Shown piece after piece: positions 49,895 through 59,295 of a stretch of DNA of 64,000 nt. Origin of the DNA: Psychrobacter immobilis. Lineage in GTDB: Bacteria; Pseudomonadota; Gammaproteobacteria; Pseudomonadales; Moraxellaceae. The translations under genes were made by a program, and so were the position numbers. Under the pieces are notes generated by a model. That model saw nothing but the letters and a program-made list of their open reading frames with translations, searched no databases and was not told where the DNA came from. Each line of letters starts with the position of its first letter. The first letter of the stretch is position 1. The stretch lies in contig CAJHAA010000004.1 in the NCBI GenBank assembly GCA_904846265.1, forward strand, positions 62,001 to 126,000, in the 5' to 3' direction.

Positions 49895-50611
49895 TTATTG
49901 AACCTTAGCCTGCCATTCATGGGCACCGAGCTTCAACTTTAACGCATCGCCTGCTTGTAATATGCCAACGCCGCTCGGCGTTGCAGTCATAATCACGTCA
50001 CCTGCTTGTAAGCTAAAGGCATGGCTAATCTCTGCCAGTAATTCATACACTGGAAATAGCATCAAGGCACTGTCACCATCTTGCTTCAACTCATCATTAA
50101 TATAAAGCTGATATTCGACATGGCTAAAATCACTAAACGCTTGCGGATCAATCCAATCAGCAAGTACACAGGCACCATCGAAACACTTAGCACGCTCCCA
50201 TGGATGACCTTTTTCTTTGAGCTTACTTTGCAAGTCACGTAAGGTCAAATCCAGCCCCAAAGTCACGCCACCTATCGCTTGCTGTGCTTGTTCAAGCGTG
50301 GCTGCCGATAAGTCTGCTGCTAATTGCACACACAGCTCAGCTTCATAATGGGTCTCACCATATATTGCTGGATTGGGACGGACGATATCATGACGCACAC
50401 TGACCACTGACGATGCTGGTTTCATAAATAAGATGGGTGATTTTGGTATCTCATTGCCAAGCTCGCGGGCGTGTTCCGCATAGTTACGACCGACACAGAC
50501 CACCTTGCCGATGGATGCACGTACGCTATCGTTAACCATTGCGATGCTCGCGTCATCATTGACACTGGCAGCAATCGCATTAATTAAAGACATATGGGGT
50601 GATTGGCTCAT
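49895..50611 (-). CDS. Fumarylacetoacetate hydrolase family protein (YcgM-like)
   Basis: 238 aa from the ATG at 50611; the frame extends to a GTG 9 nt upstream without support. The FAH core shows VVCVGRNYAEHARELGNE, LFMKPASSVV, metal-binding E-x-E in THYEAELCVQL and TATPSGVGILQAGD. Such proteins are acylpyruvate hydrolases or oxaloacetate tautomerases/decarboxylases. No aromatic degradation genes are adjacent. The YcgM/FAHD1 branch is favoured by size. Confidence 0.85.
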   Translation of the reverse strand: MSQSPHMSLINAIAASVNDDASIAMVNDSVRASIGKVVCVGRNYAEHARELGNEIPKSPILFMKPASSVVSVRHDIVRPNPAIYGETHYEAELCVQLAADLSAATLEQAQQAIGGVTLGLDLTLRDLQSKLKEKGHPWERAKCFDGACVLADWIDPQAFSDFSHVEYQLYINDELKQDGDSALMLFPVYELLAEISHAFSLQAGDVIMTATPSGVGILQAGDALKLKLGAHEWQAKVQ

Positions 50612-50728
50612 ACTAGGCACTCACAGCAGATTATTGATAGGTTGGTCATACATACTGCACTATCTGTCGTTATTTTTCTAGGGCTTATCTTCATTTTAAA
50701 AATAGCCATAAAAATGAGATAAATGGCA

Positions 50729-50788
50729 GCTAAACAAAATAATAGCGGGTTAATATTAAGATATTAACCCGCTATTATTTTGTTTAGC
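50729..50788 (-). terminator. 60-bp perfect palindrome past the ABC permease operon
   Basis: Left arm 50729-50756, right arm 50761-50788, 28 bp each with no mismatch and a 4-nt loop TAAG. The core is AGCGGGTTAATAT. It lies 20 nt past the hisM stop and probably terminates that operon, although the stem is far longer than needed for a terminator. Confidence 0.8.
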
Positions 50789-50807
50789 ATTATTTTGAGC
50801 CAAACCA

Positions 50808-51533
50808 TTAAGGTATGGTATTGGTCATTACATCAGGCGGTACATAGCTTGTGTGGCGGTTCATTCTTTTTTCAAACAACCTAAAGCTAAACAGAATCAC
50901 CCATGATAATAGAAGGTAAATAATACCAGCAGCAAAGAACAGCTCCATCAAGGTATAAGTTCGCGCACTAATGGTTCGAGCGACACCCGTAATATCCATC
51001 AAAGCGATGGTCGACGCAAGCGCACTGCCTTTTAGCATAAAGATCACTTCATTGCTATAAGCTGGAATGACAATACCAAAGGCACGGGGTAAGGTAATAC
51101 GCGTAAGCTTCTGCCATTTCGACATACCGATAGCGTCAGCTGCTTCGAGCTCACCAACAGGAATGGTCTGAATCGCACCGCGAATGATTTCTGCCAAATA
51201 AGCACTGGTATTCATGGTAAAGGCAATGATGGCACACCAATACGCTTGACTGAGCACAGGTTCCCATAAGAACGAATTGCGTATAGCCTCAAACTGTCCT
51301 AGACCATAATAAATCAAAAATATCTGTACCAGCAGCGGCGTGCCACGGAAGAAGAAGATATAAGAAAAGGGTAGTATCTGCACCAGCCAGTTTTTTGACA
51401 AGCGCAACTGGGCTAAAACCAAACCAAAAAATAGACCGATAATACCTGAGATAACTACCAGCTGTACGGTCAATACTGCCCCGTTTAATAAATCAGGAAT
51501 ACTATCAAAAATAACCTGCCAATTCCAATCCAT
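50808..51533 (-). CDS. hisM: Polar amino acid ABC transporter permease, HisM/ArtM type
   Basis: 241 aa, HisMQ family. The EAA loop is VGELEAADAIGMSKWQKLTRITLPRAFGIVIP; about five membrane helices. It ends the operon. GGAGAG upstream supports the ATG at 51533. Basic amino acids are the most likely substrates by resemblance to HisM/ArtM, but the three receptors may widen the range. Confidence 0.85.
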   Translation of the reverse strand: MDWNWQVIFDSIPDLLNGAVLTVQLVVISGIIGLFFGLVLAQLRLSKNWLVQILPFSYIFFFRGTPLLVQIFLIYYGLGQFEAIRNSFLWEPVLSQAYWCAIIAFTMNTSAYLAEIIRGAIQTIPVGELEAADAIGMSKWQKLTRITLPRAFGIVIPAYSNEVIFMLKGSALASTIALMDITGVARTISARTYTLMELFFAAGIIYLLLSWVILFSFRLFEKRMNRHTSYVPPDVMTNTIP

Positions 51534-51545
51534 AGTATCTCTCCT

Positions 51546-52280
51546 CTATCCTATGGTCGATTGACGGTGGGTTGACTGACGGCTCAGCTTTTTAGCGTAG
51601 CGTGCCGCTGGATTGGCGCGCCATTCGAGCCACATCATAAAACCAGTAATCAACATGGTTAAACCCAGATAAATAATCGCCGCTGCCATATAAAAAGTAA
51701 ATGGCTGCTGCGTTGATTGGGCGGCACGTGACGCCTGATACATGATGTCTTTGAGACCCACGACCGATACCAATGCGGTATCTTTGAGCAACACCAAAAA
51801 CAAATTGCCCAATCCTGGCAACGCAATCTGCCAAACTTGTGGCAAGGTAATGCGATAAAACGTCTGAAAAGGACACATACCAATCGCTTGCGCCGCCTCC
51901 TTTTGCCCTATCGGAATCTCTTGGATCGACATGCGAAAAATTTCAGTCGCATAAGCGCCAAACGCGATAGACAACGCCATCACGCCACCCCAAAAGGCAC
52001 TGATCTCAACATATTCGTTATAGCCGAATTTTTTGAGAATCGTCATCAGCAGCATAGAGCCACCGTAATAGATAAACAGTACCAATAGCAACTCTGGAAT
52101 ACCGCGCATTGTCGCCGTATATACAGTCGCAATTTTACGCAGCAGCCAGACATTGGACAGCTTAGCTGTGGCACCGAGCAGCCCTAAAGCCATGCCGATG
52201 ACTAAACTGGTCATGGCAAGCTTGATGGTGACGGTAGCGCCGCTCAGTAGTAGCGCGCCAAATCCTTGTAAATCAAACAC
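51546..52280 (-). CDS. hisQ: Polar amino acid ABC transporter permease, HisQ/ArtQ type
   Basis: 244 aa starting with GTG at 52280 (GTGGA about 6 nt upstream). HisMQ family with EAA loop IGQKEAAQAIGMCPFQTFYRITLPQVWQIALPG. The 12-nt gap to hisM means they are translated together. The gene is separated from the binding-protein genes by a terminator and a promoter-like region. Confidence 0.85.
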   Translation of the reverse strand: MFDLQGFGALLLSGATVTIKLAMTSLVIGMALGLLGATAKLSNVWLLRKIATVYTATMRGIPELLLVLFIYYGGSMLLMTILKKFGYNEYVEISAFWGGVMALSIAFGAYATEIFRMSIQEIPIGQKEAAQAIGMCPFQTFYRITLPQVWQIALPGLGNLFLVLLKDTALVSVVGLKDIMYQASRAAQSTQQPFTFYMAAAIIYLGLTMLITGFMMWLEWRANPAARYAKKLSRQSTHRQSTIG

Positions 52281-52737
52281 AATTATCCACTCAGTCTCTT
52301 TATATTAGCAATTTGCAAAATATGAGTTAAAAGAATCAGCATCAATCGCTGAGCGCTGCTGATAAGCGTATTTTATACCAAATAGACCTTGGTACTTTGC
52401 GTCATAGATCGACGTCAAATCAATACGATTATTGCGGCGGAAATTGACACAGTAGAAATGAGCGCTGATTTTATCATATTCGCTGCCAGCTATGTTAATA
52501 CTCACACGTAAAAGCAGTGCTTAAATAGACGCTTATCTTCTTAAAAACACATTAGATTAGTCATATTTTTACAAACCGAACAGTCAATATCACAAGACCG
52601 AACTATGTTTTATAAAAAACAAAAAAAGGATATCGCTATTGAAGCAATACCCTTTCTATGAAATGGAATTCAAATTAACCTATTAAAATCACCATTCTCA
52701 CGGTTACGATGCAACAGTGCTAAACATATTTTAAGAC
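52281..52737 (-). promoter_or_regulatory. Intergenic region between binding proteins and permeases
   Basis: 457 nt. It contains the terminator of the third binding-protein gene (52616-52652), then a promoter-like pair on the minus strand, TTAACA about 17-18 nt before GATAAAAT (around 52470-52500). A 66-codon open frame here has no ribosome site or known family. The arrangement implies separate transcription of hisQM. Confidence 0.45.
52616..52652 (-). terminator. Terminator of the third binding-protein gene
   Basis: GGGTATTGC and GCGATATCC pair (two G-T) with loop TTCAATA, followed leftward by seven T and a further T-rich tract. Confidence 0.75.
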
Positions 52738-53649
52738 TTATTCAGCAGGTTTTTCTGTCGGCTCAGTAGTGACCGTTGAGCTTGATACTGGAATCGCAAA
52801 ATATTTTTGATTGATTTTATCGTAAGTGCCATCCGCTTTAATATTGACCAATGACTTATTGATTTTTGCTTGCAATGCATCGCCTGGGCGCACCGCGATG
52901 GCAAAATTATCATTGATGTCAATCTCTTGACCTTTGAGCGCATACTGACTGCCTGAGGTGGAGCCAAGCCATTCTAGCGCTGGCAGCTTATCAGACACCA
53001 TCGCATCAACACGATTCGAGCCCAAATCCAAAAACGCATTACTTAGCGTGTCATAAAGCTTCATGTCAGCATTTGGATAAACCTTTTCTAACCACTGCGA
53101 AGAAATGGTCGAGCGCTGAGCGGCAATAGAATGCGCATTGATATCATCGCTATTACTGGGATCGAAGCTGCTGTCTTTTTTTGCCAAAAACACCAAGGTA
53201 TTGCTAAAGTACGGCTCTGTAAAGCTGACTTGTTGCTCACGCTCAGGCGTCACCGACATAGCGGCCACAATCGCATCATACTTACCCGCTTTTAGACCCG
53301 GGATGATACCGTCCCAATCTTGCGCCGTGATTTCACACGTTACCTTCATATCGGCACAGATAGCGTTGGCAATATCAACATCAAAACCACCAAGGGTGCC
53401 ATCCGCATTGGTATAGTTGAAGGGGGCATAAGCGCCTTCGGTACCAATACGTAACACATCACCCGTCGCTGCGGTCTCAGCGGCGTCTGGGCTGACATCA
53501 TTATTTGCATCATTTTGACCATTGCTACACCCTGCTAAGGTTAAAAGCGCCGCCATCGCAAGCAAGGGCGCTGAAAAACGTCGCGCCTTGATGCCATTGA
53601 TAACGGATGCGTTCGTGATTGCACGGTGTTGGTCAAAATGGTTGTTCAT
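52738..53649 (-). CDS. Polar amino acid-binding lipoprotein 3 of 3
   Basis: 303 aa from the ATG at 53649 (AAGG 6 nt upstream). The signal peptide ends LTLAGC. Type II solute-binding fold of the lysine/arginine/ornithine-histidine group: IGTEGAYAPFNYTNADGTLGGFDVDIANAIC, QDWDGIIPGLKAGKYDAIVAAMSVTPER, AAQRSTISSQ (ligand-contact loop). It keeps the conserved pair of cysteines seen in all three paralogues. It serves the hisQMP transporter next door. Confidence 0.88.
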   Translation of the reverse strand: MNNHFDQHRAITNASVINGIKARRFSAPLLAMAALLTLAGCSNGQNDANNDVSPDAAETAATGDVLRIGTEGAYAPFNYTNADGTLGGFDVDIANAICADMKVTCEITAQDWDGIIPGLKAGKYDAIVAAMSVTPEREQQVSFTEPYFSNTLVFLAKKDSSFDPSNSDDINAHSIAAQRSTISSQWLEKVYPNADMKLYDTLSNAFLDLGSNRVDAMVSDKLPALEWLGSTSGSQYALKGQEIDINDNFAIAVRPGDALQAKINKSLVNIKADGTYDKINQKYFAIPVSSSTVTTEPTEKPAE

Positions 53650-53751
53650 GATCATCCTTGGGGTTTGTGAGTAAAATAACACTCATCTCTATGAGTGAAT
53701 ATCGCCATACGTGACAGCCATATCAGCCGAGCACAGAGATGAGCTATGATA

Positions 53752-54678
53752 TTAGTTAGTCGCCGCTTCAGCTGATTCTTCTTTCACTTCAACAGCATCA
53801 TCACCTTCAACCACCATCACTTCTTTTACGTCGGTGGTTGCCACGGCTTTTTGCGCAGCAGCAGTAGAGCTGGTGCCGAAATAGCTGCCTGTGATTTGAT
53901 CATAAGTACCGTTTTCTTTTAATTCAGCCAACGCTTTATTGAACTTAGCGACCAATGGATCGCCTTTACGAAGCGCGATACCCATGGCATCTTCGTCGGT
54001 GCTGATTTCTTGTCCTTTTACTTCATAATCTTTGCCAGCATCCGTTTTTAGCCAATCGATGCCAGTGACTTTATCGGACATCATTGCCCGTACGCGACCT
54101 GAAGTCAGATCCAGATACGCATTGTCCTGGGTATCATAAAGCTTGATATCAGCATCTGCATGTTCATCCTGCAAGTACTGTGAAGCGACGGTTGAGCGCT
54201 GTGAGGCAATGGGCTGACCTTTTAATGCATCGACGCGAATGTCATCACCTTTTTTACCAATCAAGATAATGCCAGTGTGAAAGTACGGGTCAGTGAATTC
54301 AACCACTTCTTTACGCTCAGGCGTGATCGACATACCTGCGATAATTGCATCGAATTTTTGGGCATTTAGACCAGGAATGAGACCATCCCAATCTTGTGAG
54401 ATGACTTCACATTTTGCTTTCATTTGTGCACACAGAGCGTCGACCAGCTCAATCTCATAACCAATTAACTTGCCATCAGCATCGGTATAACTGAACGGCT
54501 TATAGCTTGATTCGGTGGCAATTTTTATGTTTATAGGTGCATCGGCTGTGGTGTCAGCTGCCGCCCCATCTTCTGGCGTGGCGCTATTATTACAACCAGC
54601 CAGCATAAGCATCGCGGCACTTAATGGCGCAAGCCAAAGCGCCTTAGTTTTTAATGATGATGTCATTGATATTGTCAT
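53752..54678 (-). CDS. Polar amino acid-binding lipoprotein 2 of 3
   Basis: 308 aa from the ATG at 54678 (AAGGA 9 nt upstream). Lipobox LMLAGC. Fold as in the neighbours, but the pocket motif is ATESSYKPFSYTDADGKLIGYEIELVDALC, with SYKPFSY in place of AYxPFNY, and ASQRSTVASQ later. This copy has an acidic C-terminal tail (VVEGDDAVEVKEESAEAATN) absent from the others. It is the most divergent of the three and may bind a different ligand. Confidence 0.88.
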   Translation of the reverse strand: MTISMTSSLKTKALWLAPLSAAMLMLAGCNNSATPEDGAAADTTADAPINIKIATESSYKPFSYTDADGKLIGYEIELVDALCAQMKAKCEVISQDWDGLIPGLNAQKFDAIIAGMSITPERKEVVEFTDPYFHTGIILIGKKGDDIRVDALKGQPIASQRSTVASQYLQDEHADADIKLYDTQDNAYLDLTSGRVRAMMSDKVTGIDWLKTDAGKDYEVKGQEISTDEDAMGIALRKGDPLVAKFNKALAELKENGTYDQITGSYFGTSSTAAAQKAVATTDVKEVMVVEGDDAVEVKEESAEAATN

Positions 54679-54710
54679 GTTTGCTATTCCTTCATTTTTC
54701 AATCAGAAGA

Positions 54711-55508
54711 TTATTGACCAAAGTTCGCTTGCTCAAGACGTGCCAGCTCACCGTTACTACGGATTTCGCTGAGTGCTTTATTAAAGTCGTCTCTGAGTGC
54801 GTCACCTTTACGAACAGCAATGGCAATATTATCGTCATTGTCAATTTCGTCACCAACGATACCAAAGCCTTCAGGGTTGTCTGCCAACCATGATTTGGCA
54901 GAGACTTTTTCCGCCAATACCGCATCGCTACGACCAGACTTTAGATCCAGATAAGCATTGTCATAATTGTCATACAACTGCACAGTATTGCCGTCTTTGC
55001 CTTCATAGTTATCTTGTAAATAAGCGCCAGGCGTGGTTGAACGTTGACCACCAAGTGTCAAGTTTTTGATCGCCATAGGATCAAAACTGCCTTTGGTATC
55101 GGTCAGCCAAACCATCGTATTGGCAAAGTAAGGCTCGGTAAAGTCGACTTTTTCTTGACGCTCAGGTGTAATAGACATACCCGCAATCACTGCATCATAT
55201 TTTTGTGCTAAAAGACCCGGAATAATACCATCCCAATCTTGAGCGACGATTTCACATTTGGCTTGCATCTGTTTACACAAGGCATTGGCAACGTCAATAT
55301 CGTAGCCTGCCAAGCTGCCATCAGCATTGGTGTAGTTAAAAGGAGGATAAGCACCTTCAGTCGCGATACGAATGGTCTTGCCAGCCGTTTCTGCTGCAGC
55401 GGCGTCAGTGTTGCTATCAGTAGTTTCATTAGCCGGTTGACTACAGGCGCTCAGCATCAATGCGGCGGTAACGGTCATCGATGACCACAATAGGCGAGAA
55501 TTCGACAT
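54711..55508 (-). CDS. Polar amino acid-binding lipoprotein 1 of 3
   Basis: 265 aa from the ATG at 55508 (AAGGA 7 nt upstream; the adjacent ATG at 55511 is possible). Lipobox LMLSAC. Pocket region IATEGAYPPFNYTNADGSLAGYDIDVANALC and GGQRSTTPGAYLQ. First of the three tandem receptors, 32 nt before the second gene. Confidence 0.88.
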   Translation of the reverse strand: MSNSRLLWSSMTVTAALMLSACSQPANETTDSNTDAAAAETAGKTIRIATEGAYPPFNYTNADGSLAGYDIDVANALCKQMQAKCEIVAQDWDGIIPGLLAQKYDAVIAGMSITPERQEKVDFTEPYFANTMVWLTDTKGSFDPMAIKNLTLGGQRSTTPGAYLQDNYEGKDGNTVQLYDNYDNAYLDLKSGRSDAVLAEKVSAKSWLADNPEGFGIVGDEIDNDDNIAIAVRKGDALRDDFNKALSEIRSNGELARLEQANFGQ

Positions 55509-55822
55509 CATACATTCCTTAAATTCTGATGGGTTTTTAATGTAGGGTTCTGATATTTTGTTCTCTGACGTCCCTGCCAGACAAGCAATATAGATAGCAG
55601 AATACACAAGCAGCCGTCATTATCGACCACCTGTAAACCTTTTGATAATACCTGAGTAAAATATCAAAAACAAACGTTTTACATACCGACTGTTATTAAC
55701 GAGTAATAAACGGTCAACGCTGCTTACTAAGCAGTAATTTTACGCTTAAAATAAAATGACGATAGGGTGGTAAGAATATTACCACCCCATTTTTGCATAT
55801 AAAACGGATACTAAATACGAGG
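55509..55822 (-). promoter_or_regulatory. Region between hisP and the first binding protein, with promoter
   Basis: 314 nt. A promoter on the minus strand is TTGTTT (55673-55668), a 17-nt spacer, then TATTAT (55650-55645). A perfect palindrome CTGCTTA-C-TAAGCAG lies at 55720-55734, about 50 nt upstream, and the hisP terminator at 55765-55787. Confidence 0.55.
55765..55787. terminator. Terminator of hisP
   Basis: GGGTGGTAA and TTACCACCC, a perfect 9-bp stem around GAATA, with T-rich sequence on both sides. Confidence 0.7.
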
Positions 55823-56620
55823 CTAGTTCTGACGATGCGATGCCATAAAGTCTTTGACACGCTCAGAGGTAGGATTATCAAAAACTTGCTCGGGCGTGCC
55901 AATCTCTTCAATCACGCCTTGATGCAAGAACACCACTTTGCTTGATACTTCTCTCGCAAAACGCATCTCATGGGTGACGATAAGCATAGTACGCCCCTCT
56001 TCTGCCAACTCACGCATGACGGCGAGCACTTCATTGACCAGCTCAGGATCTAATGCTGAGGTCGGCTCATCGAATAGTAGCACTTGTGGCTGCATGGCAA
56101 GCGCACGGGCAATCGCGACACGTTGACGCTGACCACCAGATAAATTCGCTGGATACGCGTCTTTCTTATCAAGCAAACCGACTTTATCAAGCAGTTTTTC
56201 AGCATCGCTAATGGCTTGATCTTTTTTAATCTTTAAAACCTGCGTTGGTCCTTCGATGATGTTTTGCAAAATCGTTTTGTGCGGCCACAAGTTGAAGTTT
56301 TGGAAGACAAAACCCACGCGCGCGCGCAAGTTTTCCAATTGCTTAATATCGACCGCTTGCAGCTCACCTGACTTGGCAGGCTTGAGCATCAGCTCATCAT
56401 TACCGATAATAATACGACCTTGATTGGGCTTTTCGAGCAAATTAATGCAGCGCAGCAAGGTAGATTTACCTGAGCCTGATGAGCCCAAAATAGAGATGAC
56501 ATCACCGTCATATGCGGTGAGGGACACCCCTTTCAGCACTGCCAATGAGCCATAGCTTTTATGGACGTCTTGTAAATCTAAGGCGATAGGCCGAGTCGGA
56601 TCTTTTGCAATATCAAGCAT
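55823..56620 (-). CDS. hisP: Polar amino acid ABC transporter ATP-binding protein
   Basis: 265 aa. Walker [12 protein letters not shown]-loop [12 protein letters not shown], signature [19 protein letters not shown], Walker [13 protein letters not shown]. The insertion [19 protein letters not shown] between the first strands is characteristic of HisP/ArtP-type importers of basic amino acids. It is the first gene of the locus, transcribed apart from the receptors. Confidence 0.9.
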   Translation of the reverse strand: MLDIAKDPTRPIALDLQDVHKSYGSLAVLKGVSLTAYDGDVISILGSSGSGKSTLLRCINLLEKPNQGRIIIGNDELMLKPAKSGELQAVDIKQLENLRARVGFVFQNFNLWPHKTILQNIIEGPTQVLKIKKDQAISDAEKLLDKVGLLDKKDAYPANLSGGQRQRVAIARALAMQPQVLLFDEPTSALDPELVNEVLAVMRELAEEGRTMLIVTHEMRFAREVSSKVVFLHQGVIEEIGTPEQVFDNPTSERVKDFMASHRQN

Positions 56621-57026
56621 GGTTCAGCAGACTTCCAATAAATATGAGTGAAAACACGAATAAAAATAAATAAAAAAATAGCGGCATAGGCAGCATAAAT
56701 AGTATCAGCATCAATCATAGCGTCATTGTGATAAGGCTATGATTCGTGGCACAAATAGAAAAAATGTCACATTGTCTCTTATTACACAGCAAAAAGGCAA
56801 ATCCTGTATTGAACCAGATGCTGAATCAACGCTGAATCAATGCTCAATCAGTGGTAAATACATACTAATAAGCCACTAAATAGCTAATATAAAAAAGCCC
56901 AGACTGTATTTACAGCGCTGAGCCTTATTTTATCACTTTCGCGTACTGGGCGTAGTTTTATCTGATTATCTAGTTTTATTCGCTTATATCATCAACTAAT
57001 AATAACCAGTTAATCAAGATAGCGAT
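56621..57026. promoter_or_regulatory. Upstream region of hisP
   Basis: 406 nt. It holds the terminator of the acidic lipoprotein gene (56892-56924) and, nearer hisP, an inverted repeat ATCATAGC (56714-56721) / GCTATGAT (56736-56743) that could be an operator. No gene seen. Confidence 0.4.
56892..56924 (-). terminator. Terminator of the acidic lipoprotein gene
   Basis: On the minus strand, GCTCAG-CG-CTGT-AAAT-ACAG-T-CTGGGC forms an interrupted stem followed by six T. Confidence 0.65.
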
Positions 57027-57350
57027 TTAATACGTCGAGACATGTTCTTCGCTCTCAGTACCATCTAGCACTTCGGCGTCATCTGCTGTTGCCACCGCCA
57101 CATCATCATTACTACCCACTGCCATGCCATCATCAGCACTAGCAACTGCAATATCATCGCCCTCGCCTGCTGTCGCAACACCAGTAGCTTCATCCTCTAC
57201 TGCTGTTTGTGCATCAACGGCTGGAGCAGTTTCTATAGGCGCTTCTTCTTTCTTACCGCAAGCGCCCAATGTCAATGCCGCAGCAACCAAACCAACTGTC
57301 AGCCAGCTTTTACGCGTGGTGTTGTCGATACTGTCATTTCTAATAGCCAT
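57027..57350 (-). CDS. Small acidic lipoprotein with internal repeats
   Basis: 107 aa. A signal peptide (residues 14-31) ends LTLGAC. The mature part is strongly acidic and nearly free of aromatic residues, with a loose repeat of the form DD-x-AVA/G-x-ADD (DDIAVASADD, DDGMAVGSND, DDVAVATADD). There is no known domain. It could be a disordered cell-envelope or cation-binding protein. The repeat may expand or contract by slippage. Confidence 0.65.
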   Translation of the reverse strand: MAIRNDSIDNTTRKSWLTVGLVAAALTLGACGKKEEAPIETAPAVDAQTAVEDEATGVATAGEGDDIAVASADDGMAVGSNDDVAVATADDAEVLDGTESEEHVSTY

Positions 57351-57812
57351 TTTTATTCTCCATCATTATTTCATTTATTGAACTGTATTTGAGGAGCAAC
57401 CATTCGTACATGAATGTCTGCCCTTTAATTGCTTTATGATGCACCGTTAAGCTCTACTAGTTAAGCTCTACTATACGTATGATTAATGCTAGCTACCTTA
57501 GTAGTTACAACGCAGTTCTGTTAAAACCACGTAACCGAAAGCTTACGTTTTTGCTTTCTCTAAAACGGTGCTTGTATCAGGAAATGGCAAGGACTCAGTA
57601 ATGGTAAAGTCAGTAAAATGACGCGACGACAATGCTCATAAACGCTATGTAAAGCAGGCACTGTTCACAAAATCATCTTTACTATCGCCTCAATCTCCTC
57701 TATGTTAAATAGCATAATACCTGACAGGTATCAAAATCATCTGCTGTCACATTTTCGCCTTTTTGGGCGCTTTCATTTGCTTAAAACATTTATAACATAA
57801 GGAAAATAATTT
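57351..57812. promoter_or_regulatory. Divergent region with repeat and palindrome before proA
   Basis: 462 nt. Two perfect head-to-tail copies of GTTAAGCTCTACTA lie at 57446-57459 and 57460-57473. A perfect palindrome ATACCTG-A-CAGGTAT lies at 57717-57731, about 80 nt before proA, in operator position. TAAGGAAA precedes the proA ATG. No gene seen. Confidence 0.5.
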
Positions 57813-59114
57813 ATGAGTCAATCGAATACCACAGACGTTACTGCCTATATGCAAGCTGTCGGCAAACAAGCACGAGCGGCTTCTCGTGTGCTGGCTGCGG
57901 CAAACACTGGTGACAAAAACTCAGCATTAATGGCGATTCATGATGTGTTAAAAGAGGCCAAATCAGATATTTTGGCCGCCAATAAAATCGATATGGATAA
58001 TGGACAAAGCAACGATTTAGAGGCAGCCTTACTGGATCGCTTAGAACTAAATGATGCCCGCTTTGACGGTATGCTCCAAGGGTTAAAAGACGTCGCCTCA
58101 TTACCAGACCCTATCGGCGAAGTCACTGACATGACCTATCAGCCATCAGGGATTCATTTGGGGAAAATGCGGGTGCCGCTCGGCGTGGTCGGTATGATTT
58201 ATGAGTCGCGCCCTAACGTGACCTTAGAAGCGGCTTCATTGGCGCTAAAATCAGGCAACGCTATTATCTTGCGCGGCGGCTCTGAAGCGTTTGAATCCAA
58301 CCAAGCGATTGCCAAGTGTATCTTGGAAGGACTACAAAAAGTCGGGCTGTCTGAGCACAGTGTGCAAGTATTACAAACGACAGATCGTGCTGCTGTCGGC
58401 GAGCTGATCACCATGACAGATTATGTCGATGTCATTGTCCCACGCGGTGGCAAAGGATTGATTGAACGTATCAGCCGTGATGCTCGTGTTCCTGTCATCA
58501 AGCATTTAGATGGCAACTGCCATACCTTTATCGATAGCGATGCAGATGCCGAAATCGCCATCAAGGTCAGCGTCAATGCAAAAACCCATCGCTACGGTAC
58601 GTGTAATACCATGGAGACGCTATTGATCGACGAATCAGTTGCGGGTGAGCTATTACCTAAGATTGCCGAAGCCATCATCGCCGCTGATGATGCGATGCAA
58701 TTGCGCCTTGATGACAAGTCGCAAGCCATCTTAAATGACAATGCTAAGCTTGCTGGTCATCTGTCTGCAGCCACTGCTGAGGATTGGGATACCGAATATT
58801 TAGCGCCTATCTTAGCGGTAAAAGTTTTGTCAGGTATTGACGAAGCCATTGAACATATCAACACTCATGGCAGCCATCATACCGACGTTATCATCACCGA
58901 CAATTATACCAAGTCGCAACGTTTCATCCGTGAAGTCGACTCGGCGAGCGTCATGATTAACGCCTCTAGCCGTTTTGCTGATGGCTTTGAGTATGGATTG
59001 GGTGCCGAGATTGGCATCTCGACCGATAAAATCCACGCTCGTGGTCCAGTAGGACTTGAAGGTCTCACCTCACAAAAATGGATCGTGTATGGTCATGGTG
59101 AGACTCGCGCCTAA
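57813..59114 (+). CDS. proA: Gamma-glutamyl phosphate reductase
   Basis: Second step of proline synthesis: NADPH-dependent reduction of glutamyl-5-phosphate to the semialdehyde. 433 aa, aldehyde-dehydrogenase fold. The catalytic cysteine is C264 in [14 protein letters not shown], with [29 protein letters not shown] and the C-terminal [14 protein letters not shown]. proB is not in the window. Strong terminator downstream. Confidence 0.97.
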   Translation: MSQSNTTDVTAYMQAVGKQARAASRVLAAANTGDKNSALMAIHDVLKEAKSDILAANKIDMDNGQSNDLEAALLDRLELNDARFDGMLQGLKDVASLPDPIGEVTDMTYQPSGIHLGKMRVPLGVVGMIYESRPNVTLEAASLALKSGNAIILRGGSEAFESNQAIAKCILEGLQKVGLSEHSVQVLQTTDRAAVGELITMTDYVDVIVPRGGKGLIERISRDARVPVIKHLDGNCHTFIDSDADAEIAIKVSVNAKTHRYGTCNTMETLLIDESVAGELLPKIAEAIIAADDAMQLRLDDKSQAILNDNAKLAGHLSAATAEDWDTEYLAPILAVKVLSGIDEAIEHINTHGSHHTDVIITDNYTKSQRFIREVDSASVMINASSRFADGFEYGLGAEIGISTDKIHARGPVGLEGLTSQKWIVYGHGETRA

Positions 59115-59164
59115 CGTCTTGTCGCTTAGCCTATCATCCACTCTCTCATTTAACGTATAATCCA

Positions 59165-59199
59165 CAAAAAAACGCCAGCTCAGTTGCTGGCGTTTTTTA
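59165..59199 (+). terminator. Terminator of proA
   Basis: AACGCCAGC pairs with GCTGGCGTT, loop TCAGTT, T6 tract; A-run upstream. Confidence 0.9.
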
Positions 59200-59295
59200 G
59201 TAGTGTCAAATATGTTATATATGCGGCATCAGAACCATATGTATGGTAGAAATCATGCGGCACGATAATAAAACAGGCGATAGGAAAGTGGGCTT

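Noticed and set aside
52305..52505. 66-codon open frame upstream of hisQ
   Set aside because: No ribosome site and no recognisable family; it overlaps a promoter-like region.
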